Assembly: GCF_013342985.1 (NCBI RefSeq)
Contig: NZ_CP054490.1
Coordinates: 806,001 to 870,000, forward strand
Reading direction: 5' to 3'
Source of the DNA: Candidatus Ruthia endofausta
GTDB lineage: Bacteria > Pseudomonadota > Gammaproteobacteria > PS1 > Pseudothioglobaceae
Length of the DNA stretch: 64,000 bases
Part shown: positions 18,940 through 29,312 of the stretch, piece after piece
How the letters are laid out: each line of letters opens with the position of its first letter
How positions within the stretch are numbered: the first letter of the stretch is position 1
Notes under the pieces: model-generated
What the model was told of the DNA's origin: nothing
What the model saw: the letters and a program-made list of their open reading frames with translations, nothing else
The model's database searches: none
Program-made: the position numbers and the translations under genes

Positions 18940-18968
18940 TACGATTTTCTAATTTAAAAAATCGTACT
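18938..18968. terminator. Perfect 11-bp hairpin after the bax pseudogene
   Basis: Arms AGTACGATTTT (18938-18948) and AAAATCGTACT (18958-18968) are perfectly complementary with a 9-base loop. There is no T-run outside the stem, so it may be a weak bidirectional terminator or a processing hairpin. It overlaps the last bases of the pseudogene. Confidence 0.45.
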
Positions 18969-18982
18969 ATTAATGAAGCAAT

Positions 18983-19022
18983 AAAAAGCTCACATCTATT
19001 CAAAATAAATACGGGCTTTTAT
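18983..19022 (-). terminator. Possible terminator after rpsI
   Basis: An imperfect inverted repeat (AAAAGCTC on one side, GGGCTTTT on the other, one G-U pair) with a long loop lies 18 bases beyond the rpsI stop on the minus strand and is followed there by T-rich sequence. Confidence 0.3.
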
Positions 19023-19039
19023 GAGCGTTTGAAAGTGAT

Positions 19040-19435
19040 TTAACGCTTGGAGAACTGCTCGCTCTTACGTGCTTTCTTGCGACCGACTTTTTTACGCTCT
19101 ACAATTCTAGCATCACGTGTCACAAAGCCTGCTTTACGTAACTCGCTTCGTAGATCGTTGTTATATGCCATTAATGCACGAGTCACACCCAGTCTAATTG
19201 CACCGGCTTGGCCAGTGTCACCGCCACCTTTGACCATGATATTAAAATCAAACTTATCTCTCATTTCAACTGTATCTAATGGTTGATTGATGATCATTGA
19301 AGAGGTTTCACGTCCGAAGTATTCATTCATTGGGCGCCTGTTAACTGTGAAAACACCTTTGCCTTTAGTCATATAAACACGGGCTACTGATGTCTTTCTT
19401 CTGCCTGTTGCGTAATAAGTTTCTGTCTTTGCCAT
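19040..19435 (-). CDS. rpsI: 30S ribosomal protein S9
   Basis: S9 contacts the P-site tRNA through its C-terminal tail. The 131-residue protein starts [20 protein letters not shown], has [14 protein letters not shown], and ends in the invariant basic tail [12 protein letters not shown]. It follows rplM by 13 bases in the universally conserved rplM-rpsI operon. Confidence 0.98.
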   Translation of the reverse strand: MAKTETYYATGRRKTSVARVYMTKGKGVFTVNRRPMNEYFGRETSSMIINQPLDTVEMRDKFDFNIMVKGGGDTGQAGAIRLGVTRALMAYNNDLRSELRKAGFVTRDARIVERKKVGRKKARKSEQFSKR

Positions 19436-19448
19436 AATATTTTTTACC

Positions 19449-19877
19449 TTAAATATCTAAAATTTGAGGTTGTTGCGCACCATGTGTGTGCTCGCTACCT
19501 GCAAATACTTTCATTTTTCTAAACATGTCTCTACCTAGAGGGCCTTTTGGCAACATGCCTTTTACCGCTTTATTGATAATTTCCTCTGGCTTTTTGGCTT
19601 GTAAGTCTTTAAATGCAATTGATTCTAAGCTACCAACATAACCTGTGTGATGATGATACATTTTGTCTTCAAATTTATTGCCCGTTACTTTAACCTTTGA
19701 AGCGTTAATAACAACAATATAATCGCCCGTATCCGTGTGTGGTGTATATTCAGGTTTGTGCTTACCACGAAGACGGGAGGCAATTTGCGTTGCTAAACGA
19801 CCTAAGGTTTTACCGTCAGCGTCAACGAGTAACCAGTCTCTTTTGACTTCATGTGTTTTAGCGCTAAATGTTTTCAT
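19449..19877 (-). CDS. rplM: 50S ribosomal protein L13
   Basis: L13 is an early assembly protein of the large subunit. I start at the ATG at 19877, giving [20 protein letters not shown] and the normal 142 residues; an upstream in-frame codon at 19922 would add 15 residues not found in the family. [30 protein letters not shown] and the C-terminal [15 protein letters not shown] are hallmark segments. First gene of rplM-rpsI. Confidence 0.97.
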   Translation of the reverse strand: MKTFSAKTHEVKRDWLLVDADGKTLGRLATQIASRLRGKHKPEYTPHTDTGDYIVVINASKVKVTGNKFEDKMYHHHTGYVGSLESIAFKDLQAKKPEEIINKAVKGMLPKGPLGRDMFRKMKVFAGSEHTHGAQQPQILDI

Positions 19878-19999
19878 AATCCAATCTATCTTTATGCAGA
19901 ATAATCGGACCATTATAATCACTTTTAACTTTGAATATTAAATTATATTCCAATATCAGCATCGCCAATACACTTTGAAAAATAGCCAATACCATTAAT

Positions 20000-21595
20000 T
20001 TATTTGATATAACGAATGTAATCCAACTCTTTTTTGTAAAGAAGGGTATCTACATTCACCAGTCCTAACAATGTGTGAAACATGCCATCATGAGAAAGTT
20101 TAGTATTTGCTTTTTTATTTAACAATTCTGTATCAACATCCTTAGAAAATTCATCACCAAACCACAAAATTGAGCCAACATGAGTTTGCTCTTTAGGAGC
20201 AATAAAATAAGGCATTCCATGCAGATATAATCCATTCTCACCCAGAGATTCCCCATGATCACTCATATAAAACATAGCGGTTTTAAATTGATTTTGGTTA
20301 CTTTTTAAAAAATTGATTGTTTTGGATAAAAAATAATCTGTGTAAACAATGGTATTATCATATGCATTGTTAATCTGATTATTGGTGCATTTATTAAGTT
20401 GATTGGTTTCACATATGGGGGTAAATATTTTAAACTTTCCAGGATAGCGCTTGTAATATGCCGGGCCATGGCTGCCCATCATATGTAAAACAATAAGCAT
20501 GTCTTTGTCATAATGAGCGTTAACATATTGTTGTAAATCAACCAGCATGCCTTCATCTCTGCATTCAATATTACAAATCGTATTCAAACGCTTTGATTTA
20601 AAATCTTGATAAGTGAGACGATCTGCCACACCCTTTGAGCTAGAATTGTTATCCCTCCACAAGATCTCCACACCCGCATGGCTTAAAATATCAAGTACAT
20701 TACTCATGTTCTTACCTTGAACATGCGTATAGTCACTTCGACCTAAGTTTGAAAACATACATGGCAATGAATAGGCAGTATCCGTACCGCAAGAATACAC
20801 CTGGCTTAAACTAATCACATTTTCATTTGTAAGCAAAGGATTGGTCATTCTTTGATATCCATTCAAAGAAAAACGATCTGCTCTAGCTGTTTCACCAACA
20901 ACCATAATAATTAATTTTTTTTTATTATCAGCTCGATTGATTAATGCATCTTGGGCAATTATCTTAAAAGAAATGGTAGTAGTTTCAAATTTTGAATTAA
21001 TATGTTTACCAATGGCATATAAATAATAAGTTGGATTAATATATAGGCGAAGTTGCTTGTTTTCTCGAAAAAGAAAAGTGTACGATTTAGAAAACATCAA
21101 AGTTATTAGAACAAACATAACCAACAAAATAACAATCACTTTTAATTTAGACCACAATTGTTGTAGAAAATTTTCTTTAACAATTTGAACTTTATAAACC
21201 CAATAACTAGGCATTAGTCCTAACAAAATGACATATACAATTAATTCAAAACTAAACAAGTCCACTGACTCTGCTACATTGGTTTCTAGGCTATTAGCAA
21301 TCATATTGTCGTCAAAGACAATACTATAATTATTAGTAAAATAATCGACAATAGCCGACACAATAAGTAACAGAATTAATATAGGCCTAGCACTATATCG
21401 ATAACAAACCAAAAGTAATCCTATCACTAAAAATACAAGTAACCAGACTAGTAAGGAAGCTAAAAACGCAACATTATCAACCAAAGGATAAATCTCAATC
21501 ACCTTTGAGAAAAATTTAAGATTGCCTGTCGTGGTCAAAAATATCGCAACAATAAACACCAAACTGGTTGTCGTTACTCTTTGGAAAAACTTCAT
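20000..21595 (-). CDS. eptA: EptA-like phosphoethanolamine transferase
   Basis: Inner-membrane enzyme of the sulfatase superfamily that adds phosphoethanolamine to lipid A, lowering surface charge. Five N-terminal membrane segments (residues about 10-190) precede a periplasmic catalytic domain. The metal-binding VVGETARADRFSLNGY, the nucleophile Thr within SCGTDTAYSLPCMFS, GSHGPAYYKRYP and SDHGESLGENGLYLHG are all present, and paired Cys residues suggest periplasmic disulfides. I use the ATG at 21595, which aligns with E. coli EptA; an upstream in-frame start at 21652 would add 19 residues. Monocistronic, convergent with no partner. Confidence 0.88.
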   Translation of the reverse strand: MKFFQRVTTTSLVFIVAIFLTTTGNLKFFSKVIEIYPLVDNVAFLASLLVWLLVFLVIGLLLVCYRYSARPILILLLIVSAIVDYFTNNYSIVFDDNMIANSLETNVAESVDLFSFELIVYVILLGLMPSYWVYKVQIVKENFLQQLWSKLKVIVILLVMFVLITLMFSKSYTFLFRENKQLRLYINPTYYLYAIGKHINSKFETTTISFKIIAQDALINRADNKKKLIIMVVGETARADRFSLNGYQRMTNPLLTNENVISLSQVYSCGTDTAYSLPCMFSNLGRSDYTHVQGKNMSNVLDILSHAGVEILWRDNNSSSKGVADRLTYQDFKSKRLNTICNIECRDEGMLVDLQQYVNAHYDKDMLIVLHMMGSHGPAYYKRYPGKFKIFTPICETNQLNKCTNNQINNAYDNTIVYTDYFLSKTINFLKSNQNQFKTAMFYMSDHGESLGENGLYLHGMPYFIAPKEQTHVGSILWFGDEFSKDVDTELLNKKANTKLSHDGMFHTLLGLVNVDTLLYKKELDYIRYIK

Positions 21596-21658
21596 TAATA
21601 AATAAGTTACATGTAAATAATGGTTATTATATTGTCTAAACCATAACGACACAAAGCA

Positions 21659-22333
21659 ATGATTAACTCACATGCCCATTTGGATTTTGACCATATTCAC
21701 ACAATCGCTGAAAATACAGTGGCAATTGTGCCTAGTATAGGCAAGCAAAACTGGCAACAGGTGCAAATGTATCCATATTTTGCGCTGGGCATTCACCCTT
21801 GGTCGGTTGAATCACACGCTCAACAAGATTTAGGTACTTTGGAATATTTGATTAAATGTAACAATCCTATTGCCATCGGTGAGTGCGGGTTAGATTTTTC
21901 TAAAAACATTGATAAGTATAAGCAGTTTTATATCTTTGAATGTCAATTACAATTGGCCGAAACTTACAAATTACCAGTGATTATTCACGCAGTAAAGGCA
22001 ACTGAAGAGGTTATATTGTTGTTAAAAAAATACCCAAAAGTCACTGGGGAAGTTCACAGCTTTTCAGGTAGTGAAGCACAGGCTAATACTTTGGTAAATA
22101 TGGGGTTTTGTTTAGGATTTGGACTGCGAATCTTAAATGATAAACCTTTAAGATTAAGAAAGACCGTGCAAAACTTACCACTTGAATCACTACTAATTGA
22201 AACAGATGACCATGTTAATCCGAATGACTTAATACTGGTTGCTGAAAATATCGCTCAACTAAAACAAATATCAGTAGGAGACTTGAGTAGGCAATGTGAT
22301 AATAATGCTATTTTACTATTTGGATTGCAATAA
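21659..22333 (+). CDS. TatD-family metal-dependent hydrolase
   Basis: TIM-barrel metallohydrolase of the TatD/YcfH/YjjV group; E. coli members have DNase activity. The metal-binding SHAHLD at the start, GIHPW, GECGLD, the Lys/His segment PVIIHAV, GEVHSFSG and LIETDD are visible. At 224 residues it is shorter than TatD and closer to YjjV. It abuts the dehydratase gene with a TAATG junction. The neighbouring start is 6 bases from the eptA upstream start, so the two genes share a divergent promoter region. Confidence 0.85.
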   Translation: MINSHAHLDFDHIHTIAENTVAIVPSIGKQNWQQVQMYPYFALGIHPWSVESHAQQDLGTLEYLIKCNNPIAIGECGLDFSKNIDKYKQFYIFECQLQLAETYKLPVIIHAVKATEEVILLLKKYPKVTGEVHSFSGSEAQANTLVNMGFCLGFGLRILNDKPLRLRKTVQNLPLESLLIETDDHVNPNDLILVAENIAQLKQISVGDLSRQCDNNAILLFGLQ

Positions 22334-23070
22334 TGAGTAGCAGCTGCGCACGAACTGAAATATTATTAGGTCAACAAGGATTAGCACGATTAGCAGAATC
22401 TCATGTGTTAGTTGGTGGTGTTGGTGGTGTTGGTGGCGCTTGTGCAGAAGCGCTTTGCAGAGCTGGCATTGGCACATTAACCTTGGTTGATTTTGACATT
22501 GTAGAAAAAACGGATCTTAATCGTCAAATTATTGCACTTAATTCAACACTTGGACTACCCAAAGTAGGTGTGTTAGCCGATAGATTGTGTGATATCAACC
22601 CTGACACTATGATCATTAAACGTCATGAATTTATAGACCGAGACAAAGCCCAAGCCATTGCGCTTGATGCTAGTCTAGACTTTATTGCAGATTGTATTGA
22701 TGCTATTGCTTATAAAACTATACTCATTGACAGTTGTAATCAATCTAAAAAACCCATCATTTCAAGTATGGGTGTAGGTGGAAGGCTTGACCCTACTCAA
22801 GTTAAAATTTCACGCATGGATAAAACACAAAATTGTGCCTTAGCACGTGAAATGCGCAAGCAACTTAGGCGCATTCACGCCTCGCTTAAATTCCCTGTAG
22901 TGTATTCAACTGAAATACCAATCAAAGCACTGCCACATCAAGCAGTACGTGCAACTGATGTTGCACCTGCAGGTAGACCTAGAGCAGTGAATGGTGCAAT
23001 CTCGTACATGCCTAATATTTTTGGGTTAATGATGGCAGGACACATCATCCAAACTCTATTAAAATTGTGA
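22333..23070 (+). CDS. tcdA: tRNA threonylcarbamoyladenosine dehydratase TcdA
   Basis: E1-like (ThiF/MoeB superfamily) ATP-dependent enzyme that cyclises t6A37 of tRNA to ct6A. The ATP-binding glycine-rich segment VGGVGGVGGACAEAL, the DFDIVEKTDLNRQI motif and GVGGRLDPT are typical of TcdA/CsdL. The protein has 245 residues and lacks the zinc Cys pairs of MoeB. It overlaps tatD by one base, indicating coupling. It needs the CsdA/CsdE or a similar sulfur-transfer system in E. coli; those genes are not here. Confidence 0.9.
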   Translation: MSSSCARTEILLGQQGLARLAESHVLVGGVGGVGGACAEALCRAGIGTLTLVDFDIVEKTDLNRQIIALNSTLGLPKVGVLADRLCDINPDTMIIKRHEFIDRDKAQAIALDASLDFIADCIDAIAYKTILIDSCNQSKKPIISSMGVGGRLDPTQVKISRMDKTQNCALAREMRKQLRRIHASLKFPVVYSTEIPIKALPHQAVRATDVAPAGRPRAVNGAISYMPNIFGLMMAGHIIQTLLKL

Positions 23071-23197
23071 TTTCCAAACAAGCTTTCGCCCGTTTATATC
23101 AAGAATGAATCGTATTTTAACTGATAAATATAATATAGTTCGCTAAGGAATTATCTAAATAGGTATAATTTTGGTCTTCATTTATCCCAAAAATCAC

Positions 23198-25021
23198 ATG
23201 TCTGAAAATAAATCTGACCAAAAGCCATTATCCAAATTTGAATGTTTAGGACTGTCTAATACCATCTTGAAAATATTGGATGTCATTGGCTATGAAACCC
23301 CTTCTCCCATTCAAGAGCAATGCATCACTCATTTATTAAATGGCGAAGATATTATCGGTCAAGCCCAAACAGGCACAGGAAAAACAGCAGCATTCGCCCT
23401 GCCACTGCTTGACAAAATTGACTTAAACATTAACGCACCACAATTACTAATCTTAACACCCACCCGTGAACTTGCTATTCAGGTATCAGAAGCAGTACAA
23501 ACCTATGCACGAGGCATGAAGGGCTTTCACGTGCTACCCATTTATGGTGGGCAATCTTATGATATTCAACTACGCCCTCTAAAGCGTGGTGTACACGCTA
23601 TTGTTGGTACGCCTGGTCGAGTGATGGATCACATTAAAAAAGGCACCTTAAAACTAGACAAACTTAAGTCATTCGTTTTAGATGAAGCCGATGAGATGCT
23701 TAAAATGGGTTTTATTAATGATATTAAATGGGTAATGGAGCGCATTCCAGAACAACGTCAAATTGCTTTATTTTCTGCCACCATGCCAAATGTTATCAAA
23801 AAAGTGGCTGAGCAATTTTTAAATCAACCAAAAATTGTTAAAATAAAAACCAAGACAGAAACAGCAACCAGCATTACCCAAAAATACTGCATGGTTGGTG
23901 GCTTATCACAAAAATTAGAAGCCTTAACTCGCATTCTTGAAGTGACTACCTTTGATGCAATGATTATCTTCGTTAGAACCAAAACACTCACAACAGAATT
24001 AGCAGAAAAATTATCCGCCCGTGGCTTTTCAGCAGAATCTATCAACGGCGATATTCAACAAAACCAACGAGAACGCATTATCACTAACTACAAGAAAGGT
24101 AAAATTGACATCCTTATTGCTACCGATGTTGCCGCACGTGGTTTAGATGTAGAACGTATCTCGCACGTAGTCAATTATGACATTCCTCAAGACGCCGAAT
24201 CTTACGTACACCGTATTGGTAGAACAGGACGTGCAGGTCGAAAAGGTGATGCAATTTTATTCGTATCAAACCGTGAAAGACGTATGCTCAATACCATTGA
24301 GCGCGCTACTCGCCAAAAAATCACCCCCATTGAACTACCCAGTGCAAAGATTATTAATGCCAAACGCATCGAAACATTCAAACAAAATATAGCACAAACC
24401 ATCAACAATCAAAACTTAGACACATTTGAAAAATTAGTTAGCGAATTTCAACAAGAAAATCCAGAAATTGAAGTCTCAAAAATCTCTGCCGCCTTAGCAT
24501 TCATTGCACAAGGTAATGAACCATTGCTATTATCAGAAAAAGAGCCAAATTTTAGCGGCAATCGAACACCAAAAGAAGAAGAAATTCCCACCAAGGCCGA
24601 CCCACTAAAAGACTTTCCTAAAATTCCAATGTGTCGCTATAAGATTGAAGTGGGCAATAATAATAATGTCAAGCCAGGTAATATTTTAGGTGCTATTGCC
24701 AATGAGGCTGACATGAACAGTGAATATATTGGCTCAATTCAAATTTTTGATCATTTCTCAACCATTGACTTGCCAGATGAGATGCCAAACGAGGTATTTG
24801 AGGTTTTAAAAAAGACCGTGGTTTGTGGAAAGCGCTTAAACATTGTCGAACTCACTGAGAAAAACAACAAGGCCACTATTGGAGTACGAACGGGAAAACG
24901 TAATTTTGGTCGTGGAAAATTCTCCAAGGAGAAAAGCAACAATCGACGTAACAATAAAGACTATCACGGCAAAAGTAAAAGAGACGACAAACACGGCAGA
25001 AAACCAAAATTTTCACGCTAA
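23198..25021 (+). CDS. deaD: ATP-dependent RNA helicase DeaD
   Basis: DEAD-box RNA helicase acting in ribosome assembly and mRNA decay, especially in the cold. Q motif PSPIQEQC, Walker A AQTGTGKT, DEAD (VLDEADEML), SAT, and the C-terminal helicase motifs YVHRIGRTGRAGR are present. A DbpA-type RNA-binding fold follows (around YKIEVGNNNNVKPGNILGAI), then a basic Arg/Lys/Gly tail. I choose the ATG at 23198; the frame is open upstream to a TTG at 23171, but a TATAAT at 23164-23169 makes that unlikely. Confidence 0.93.
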   Translation: MSENKSDQKPLSKFECLGLSNTILKILDVIGYETPSPIQEQCITHLLNGEDIIGQAQTGTGKTAAFALPLLDKIDLNINAPQLLILTPTRELAIQVSEAVQTYARGMKGFHVLPIYGGQSYDIQLRPLKRGVHAIVGTPGRVMDHIKKGTLKLDKLKSFVLDEADEMLKMGFINDIKWVMERIPEQRQIALFSATMPNVIKKVAEQFLNQPKIVKIKTKTETATSITQKYCMVGGLSQKLEALTRILEVTTFDAMIIFVRTKTLTTELAEKLSARGFSAESINGDIQQNQRERIITNYKKGKIDILIATDVAARGLDVERISHVVNYDIPQDAESYVHRIGRTGRAGRKGDAILFVSNRERRMLNTIERATRQKITPIELPSAKIINAKRIETFKQNIAQTINNQNLDTFEKLVSEFQQENPEIEVSKISAALAFIAQGNEPLLLSEKEPNFSGNRTPKEEEIPTKADPLKDFPKIPMCRYKIEVGNNNNVKPGNILGAIANEADMNSEYIGSIQIFDHFSTIDLPDEMPNEVFEVLKKTVVCGKRLNIVELTEKNNKATIGVRTGKRNFGRGKFSKEKSNNRRNNKDYHGKSKRDDKHGRKPKFSR

Positions 25022-25074
25022 GATTTAAAACACAATGAAGTTCTCACGTTTTTTCCTTTTCTAATCTGATTTAA

Positions 25075-26160
25075 GCTTGTCAACAAAGCCTCTCTTAAAA
25101 ACAGATCTAATCGCAGAATTAACTAGCTCTGTTATTGTCCTACCCCAAGGTGTCGCACATTTGCCACTATCGCTGGATTACCCCCTAAATATGGGCTATA
25201 TACTGCGATGGTTACCCAATTGTTGCTCTGCGCTATTCGGCTTCATCATTGCATCTGGCTTCAGGGCCAACTACAGCCATTTCTATCATGATTTTTTTCC
25301 ACCATTAGTCATCACGTCGAGCTAGACAGTGCTGAATTTTTATCCTTAGTATTCACACTTACTTTTCTTACTGGCATTTGGCTTAGCACGTTTAGATGTA
25401 ATGGTTAATTTTGTTTCGCACACGGTCATTATTGGCTTTACGATAGGTGCAACTATTTTAATTGCCAGTAGCCAATTAAAGCACATTACAGGTATCTTTG
25501 TACCCAAAAGTAAGTCTTTTATTCATACTTTGATAGACCTATATCAAGGTGCTGGAGATGCTAATATGTATTTGATTATTATTGCCTTAGTAACTTTTAA
25601 TTACAACTATTTTGACCAAAAAAATCTTTTCAAAATTGTCTAATTTATTATTAAGGCATGGTTATTGGGAGTCTGCTTGCCCTATATTTCAAAGACTTCA
25701 TCACACAAATTAAGTTAGTGGATGAAATCCCTGCACACTTGCCACCTTTCTAGCAACCCTCTTTCTTGAGCTAGAATTTGCTATTTACTTAGGTGTTTTA
25801 CTTTCATTAGTTTTATTCCTTAACAAAGCCTCCACATTTACCATTCCTACCCTGTCCCTAGACAATGCCCAAGTCAATGGTAAAAAGAAATTCATTGATA
25901 TTAACAAAAAACCCATCAAACAATGCCCCTCAACTCAAAATTATTCGCATTGACATGTCCATTTATTTTGGCTCAGTTAATCACATTCAAAAACGCATTA
26001 ATCATATTTTAATTGCTGCTAGTGGTATTAATTTTATTGACTTGGCAGGCACAGAAGCACTCATTTCAGAGAACAATCGCCTAGTAGAAACAATGGTGGC
26101 TTATATTTTGTTGGGCTTAAAGCCCTCGTTTATGAGTTTACCGCAAAACTAGAACAAAAA
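25075..26160 (+). pseudogene. SulP-family anion transporter pseudogene
   Basis: Scattered frames together spell a SulP sulfate/anion permease. In order: LKTDLIAELTSSVIVLPQGV (N-terminal membrane segment), YGLYTAMV, TTAISIMIFSTISHHVELD, FLLAFGLARLDVMVNFVSH, then VIIGFTIGATILIASSQLKH, IKLVDEIP, and a C-terminal STAS domain with IRIDMSIYFGSVNHIQ and GINFIDLAGTEAL. Each piece is in a different frame or separated by stops, so many frameshifts have accumulated. In sulfur-oxidisers SulP carriers may move sulfate or bicarbonate; which one this was cannot be told. Confidence 0.85.
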
Positions 26161-26355
26161 AAGATGTGTAATCTGCCAAGCACTTATTTTTAACGAATGT
26201 CAACCTTAATGACAAAAAGGTGTGCTAAAATTAAAACCGCTGGTAAAGAATACAGCTGCTATTTATATCTATGTTGTTGATTGATTTATTGTCGGTTTTC
26301 GTACTCTATAAAGGTGGTCTATTTTTTCGGTAATTTTTAACTTATAGGAGACACA
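26161..26355 (+). promoter_or_regulatory. Leader region of the cold-shock gene
   Basis: About 190 bases without a coding frame separate the SulP remnant from the csp start. Cold-shock genes commonly have long structured leaders. A clear ribosome binding site AGGAG (26346-26350) lies 5 bases before the ATG. I could not identify the promoter. Confidence 0.4.
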
Positions 26356-26559
26356 ATGTCTACAACAGGAAAAGTCAAATGGTTTGACGCAAAAAAAGGA
26401 TTTGGTTTTATTGAGCAAGAAAGTGGTGATGATGTATTTGTTCACTTCCGTGCTATTCAAGGCGATGGTTACAAATCATTAGAAGAGGGTCAAGAAGTGG
26501 AGTTTGACCTAGAAGATGGTGAAAAAGGTCCGCAAGCCGCGAACGTTTACCCAAAATAA
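26356..26559 (+). CDS. CspA-family cold-shock protein
   Basis: Single-domain OB-fold protein that binds single-stranded RNA and DNA and acts as an RNA chaperone. The 67 residues contain RNP1 KGFGFI (about residues 15-20) and RNP2 DVFVHF (26-31). It stands alone between decayed regions with its own ribosome binding site and terminator. Which paralogue (CspA, CspC, CspE type) cannot be said. Confidence 0.95.
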   Translation: MSTTGKVKWFDAKKGFGFIEQESGDDVFVHFRAIQGDGYKSLEEGQEVEFDLEDGEKGPQAANVYPK

Positions 26560-26581
26560 TTTTCTAATTATTTAAATAAAT

Positions 26582-26608
26582 AAACCCAGTTTAATCGCTG
26601 GGTTTTTT
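26582..26608 (+). terminator. Rho-independent terminator of the csp gene
   Basis: AAACCCAG (26582-26589) pairs with CTGGGTTT (26598-26605) across an 8-base loop, and six T follow the stem core. It lies 22 bases beyond the csp stop. Confidence 0.88.
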
Positions 26609-26609
26609 A

Positions 26610-27039
26610 TTGTCTACAATAATATACCTTGTTCTAAGAGTTTCTTATACCATAACCTGCTTGGTGTAGTTATTGCATTTTTTGTATTGCCATTTATATT
26701 CTATAGCAAATAGGCTATTATCTAAATTTAACTCTATTTTTATTATTTGTTGTTATAGAATGTGGGCTAAACTGTATTAGCTGGACGAAAACACCCCCCT
26801 ACAGTTTCAAGATATTGATTGATAGCAATAGTTTTTTCTTGGTCTGAGCACATAACAATAAGTCAAGAAATAACACAACTCTTACCAGTCATTAATAATC
26901 TGTTTTAAATAAAATCAAATTTATACTACTTGTACATTCTGATTGGTCAAAATCAGCCAAAAGATGTAGCTAAAATTAATCACAAGCTGCAAAATAATCC
27001 GAAAAATCGAAAGACGGAGAGTTTGTTGTAAATCTAACA
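26610..27039. other. Non-coding, probably decayed sequence
   Basis: No frame of useful length or recognisable motif was found on either strand. A short minus-strand stretch around 26780-26900 reads DQEKTIAINQYLETVGG, which may be a coding relic, but I do not recognise it. Confidence 0.4.
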
Positions 27040-28836
27040 TATTTAATATTATTATTCTCATTGATCTCGCTAAATTTATTATCATAATCTGCTATAAATA
27101 ATAGATACTGGGTATCTTAAGATGATAAGTTACTTGGCATATTTAATGTTTGATATTCTCTATTTGATGTATCATCAGAGGCTATAACTGGAGTCGTCAG
27201 TATCTAGGAGCTCGTCTGAGCTATCAAGGCGTGTATTCTCCGATAAATAATACCCAGTTTTAACACTGTTCATATCACTATTTAAAACATTGCCTGAATA
27301 ATTAATATCAACATAAGAAGTTATTTCTCCACCAACTTCAACATTATATTTGTCAGCACCATCAACCTCTTACCAAGCCATTATTGCTTTTGATCCCTCT
27401 ACTTTAACTGATACTTGGTCGCGCCCATCAATAGCATCCTAATATATTACAATCGCTTCATGTGTTATATACTCACCAGTTGTGTTTAGAGTGCTGGGCG
27501 TATCTTGGATTTACTCAATTTTAAAATATAATGGCTCTGCCCATGTACTACATCCAGCATCATTACACGCTGTAATATTCCAGTAATACTTATATCTAGC
27601 AGTTAAGTCGCTTGACACACTTAAAGATGTACCAACTACATTGGTTTTATTCAGCACTAAACCACCCGTATCCAAATCTTTAACAGAAACGGTGTAATAC
27701 TTCAGCACCATCAGTTGTATTTCAAGATAAAACTGGATTGAGGCTTGTTAGTATCAACCCTGAAGATCTTGAGCTACCAGGAGATACAAGTATTGGTTTC
27801 TTAGGTATAGAAGTGCTATCACCAGTTACACTAATATATATACGTTCTTTATTTATTTTTACACCTTTAATTAAAACAATTTCACACTCTATATTAAAGT
27901 TTCCAGTTTGATTAAAAAAAGTACTGCCATTCTTATTACATGTTAAATTAACAGACCTGTCTTTAAACTTATCAAACAAAGATGGAAATGTCCGATAAAC
28001 GACCTTAAATTCAATTACTTCATTGCTTTTAAAATCTTGTGAGAATTTTTTATAAAATCATAAGCCGAGCTAACAACTTTACTGTTACGAAAATCTTTTA
28101 GCGCTTTCTTCAGATTGAAAAAAATCCACAACAGGAGTGATAAAATAATTGTATATAGATTTGCTATCCAATTCTACTGAGCTTATATTATTACTTTCTA
28201 TTGCTTGGTTTATTATTGATAGCATTTTATTTTCGCTATAACCATCTTTACCCCCATATTTTCATTTATCATTTAAATTAATAGTGTATAAATAGTATGG
28301 TTTTTTGTAACCTCAATAAGCGTTTTCTCTTTAGATAAAAAGTCAGTGCTTGCGTATATATCATGAATTGTAGTTGCTAAACTAGTTTCAACAGCAGACA
28401 CGCATTGAGAAGATTTTTGAGACAGGTCTACATCTTTCCCGCATTTTGCTAACGCAATTGTGTTAAATAATATTTTTACAGTATGCTCATCTGCAAACGC
28501 CATTGCGATGAGAAAAACAAGGAGCCCCTATTACTTCCTGCTAAAAAATGAATTTCTGTGCCATATTTTAATAATTCACTGTATTTCAAAAATACTTTTA
28601 CAGATTCTTCAACACTGTGCTCTGATATTTTGTATATATTCCCAACTGCAGATAGCGTTATATACAAGCTTTAGAACACGAGTCTATATTCACACACACC
28701 TCTATCTGAACTACCCCAATAGAACCAAATAGTAAATTGCCAAGTTTAAATGTAACAATATCGTTGTTTACGTAATTAAATTCACCCTTATTGTTAGTTA
28801 ATCTAATAACACCACTAGCTGTGTTTTTATTACTGA
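27040..28836 (-). pseudogene. Decayed fibronectin-III surface protein
   Basis: Many short minus-strand pieces, each cut by stops or frameshifts, read in order as one large extracellular protein. Near 28830-28700 is SGVIRLTNNKGEFNY followed by NDIVTFKLGNLLFGS, resembling a repeat common in bacterial secreted proteins. Near 27730-27980 is KNGSTFFNQTGNF followed by a Pro/Ser linker KKPILVSPGSSRSS. From 27510 to 27711 is a fibronectin type III strand pattern with YYWNITACNDAGCSTWAEP. From 27200 to 27430 is a further such module with VEVGGEITSYVDI. Role before decay unknown, probably surface adhesion or binding. Confidence 0.65.
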
Positions 28837-29254
28837 CTAATTTTCCAGTTGATGCAGTACCCTTTCTCTTTCTAATGCTTTAGATGCTGCCCCTCTATCT
28901 ACCCACTTGAAAACAATTATTTTTTACCATCATTGGTTCTGGTTCTATCATTGGAATGGAGCCAGGTAAATTATGTTGCATTAAGACAGCATAGGGGTTT
29001 TTAGAAGACTCTAACTCAACTAAAGCTGCAACACCAAGAGGCTTGAACATTTTTTCTCCTTGATTGTGTTTCTCTATTAATTCAAGCGAACCAACATGTT
29101 TTCCAGAATAATCTCCTTCAATAACTAGCTTATTGGGTTTTCTTCTAACAAGTCTCCAGTGATGGTCTGTTCCATTGTCAGCTTCTAAAAAAAATTCTTT
29201 ACCTTTGTAGTAATCAATTTAATTAAATTAAATTTCCACATCTCCTTTCTTCAT
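28837..29254 (-). pseudogene. Unrecognised decayed gene
   Basis: A minus-strand frame begins MKKGDVEI at 29254, hits two TAA codons in frame, then runs on as DYYKGKEFFLEADNGTDHHW and through IEGDYSGKHVGSLELIEKHN to an internal ATG at 29050 that has its own AGGAG, then NPYAVLMQHNLPGSIPMIEP. After a one-base shift it ends KWVDRGAASKALERERVL and a TAG at 28839. The product would be about 135 residues with no signal peptide or membrane helix. I do not recognise the family. Confidence 0.5.
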
Positions 29255-29312
29255 CTTTCCTTGTTGTAAAATCTATTATAAAATTTTCAGTTACCTCTCA
29301 ATATGAGACTAA

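Noticed and set aside
23171-23197. TTG-started extension of deaD
   Set aside because: The TTG lies 2 bases after a TATAAT and the extension matches no DeaD N-terminus; the ATG at 23198 is better.
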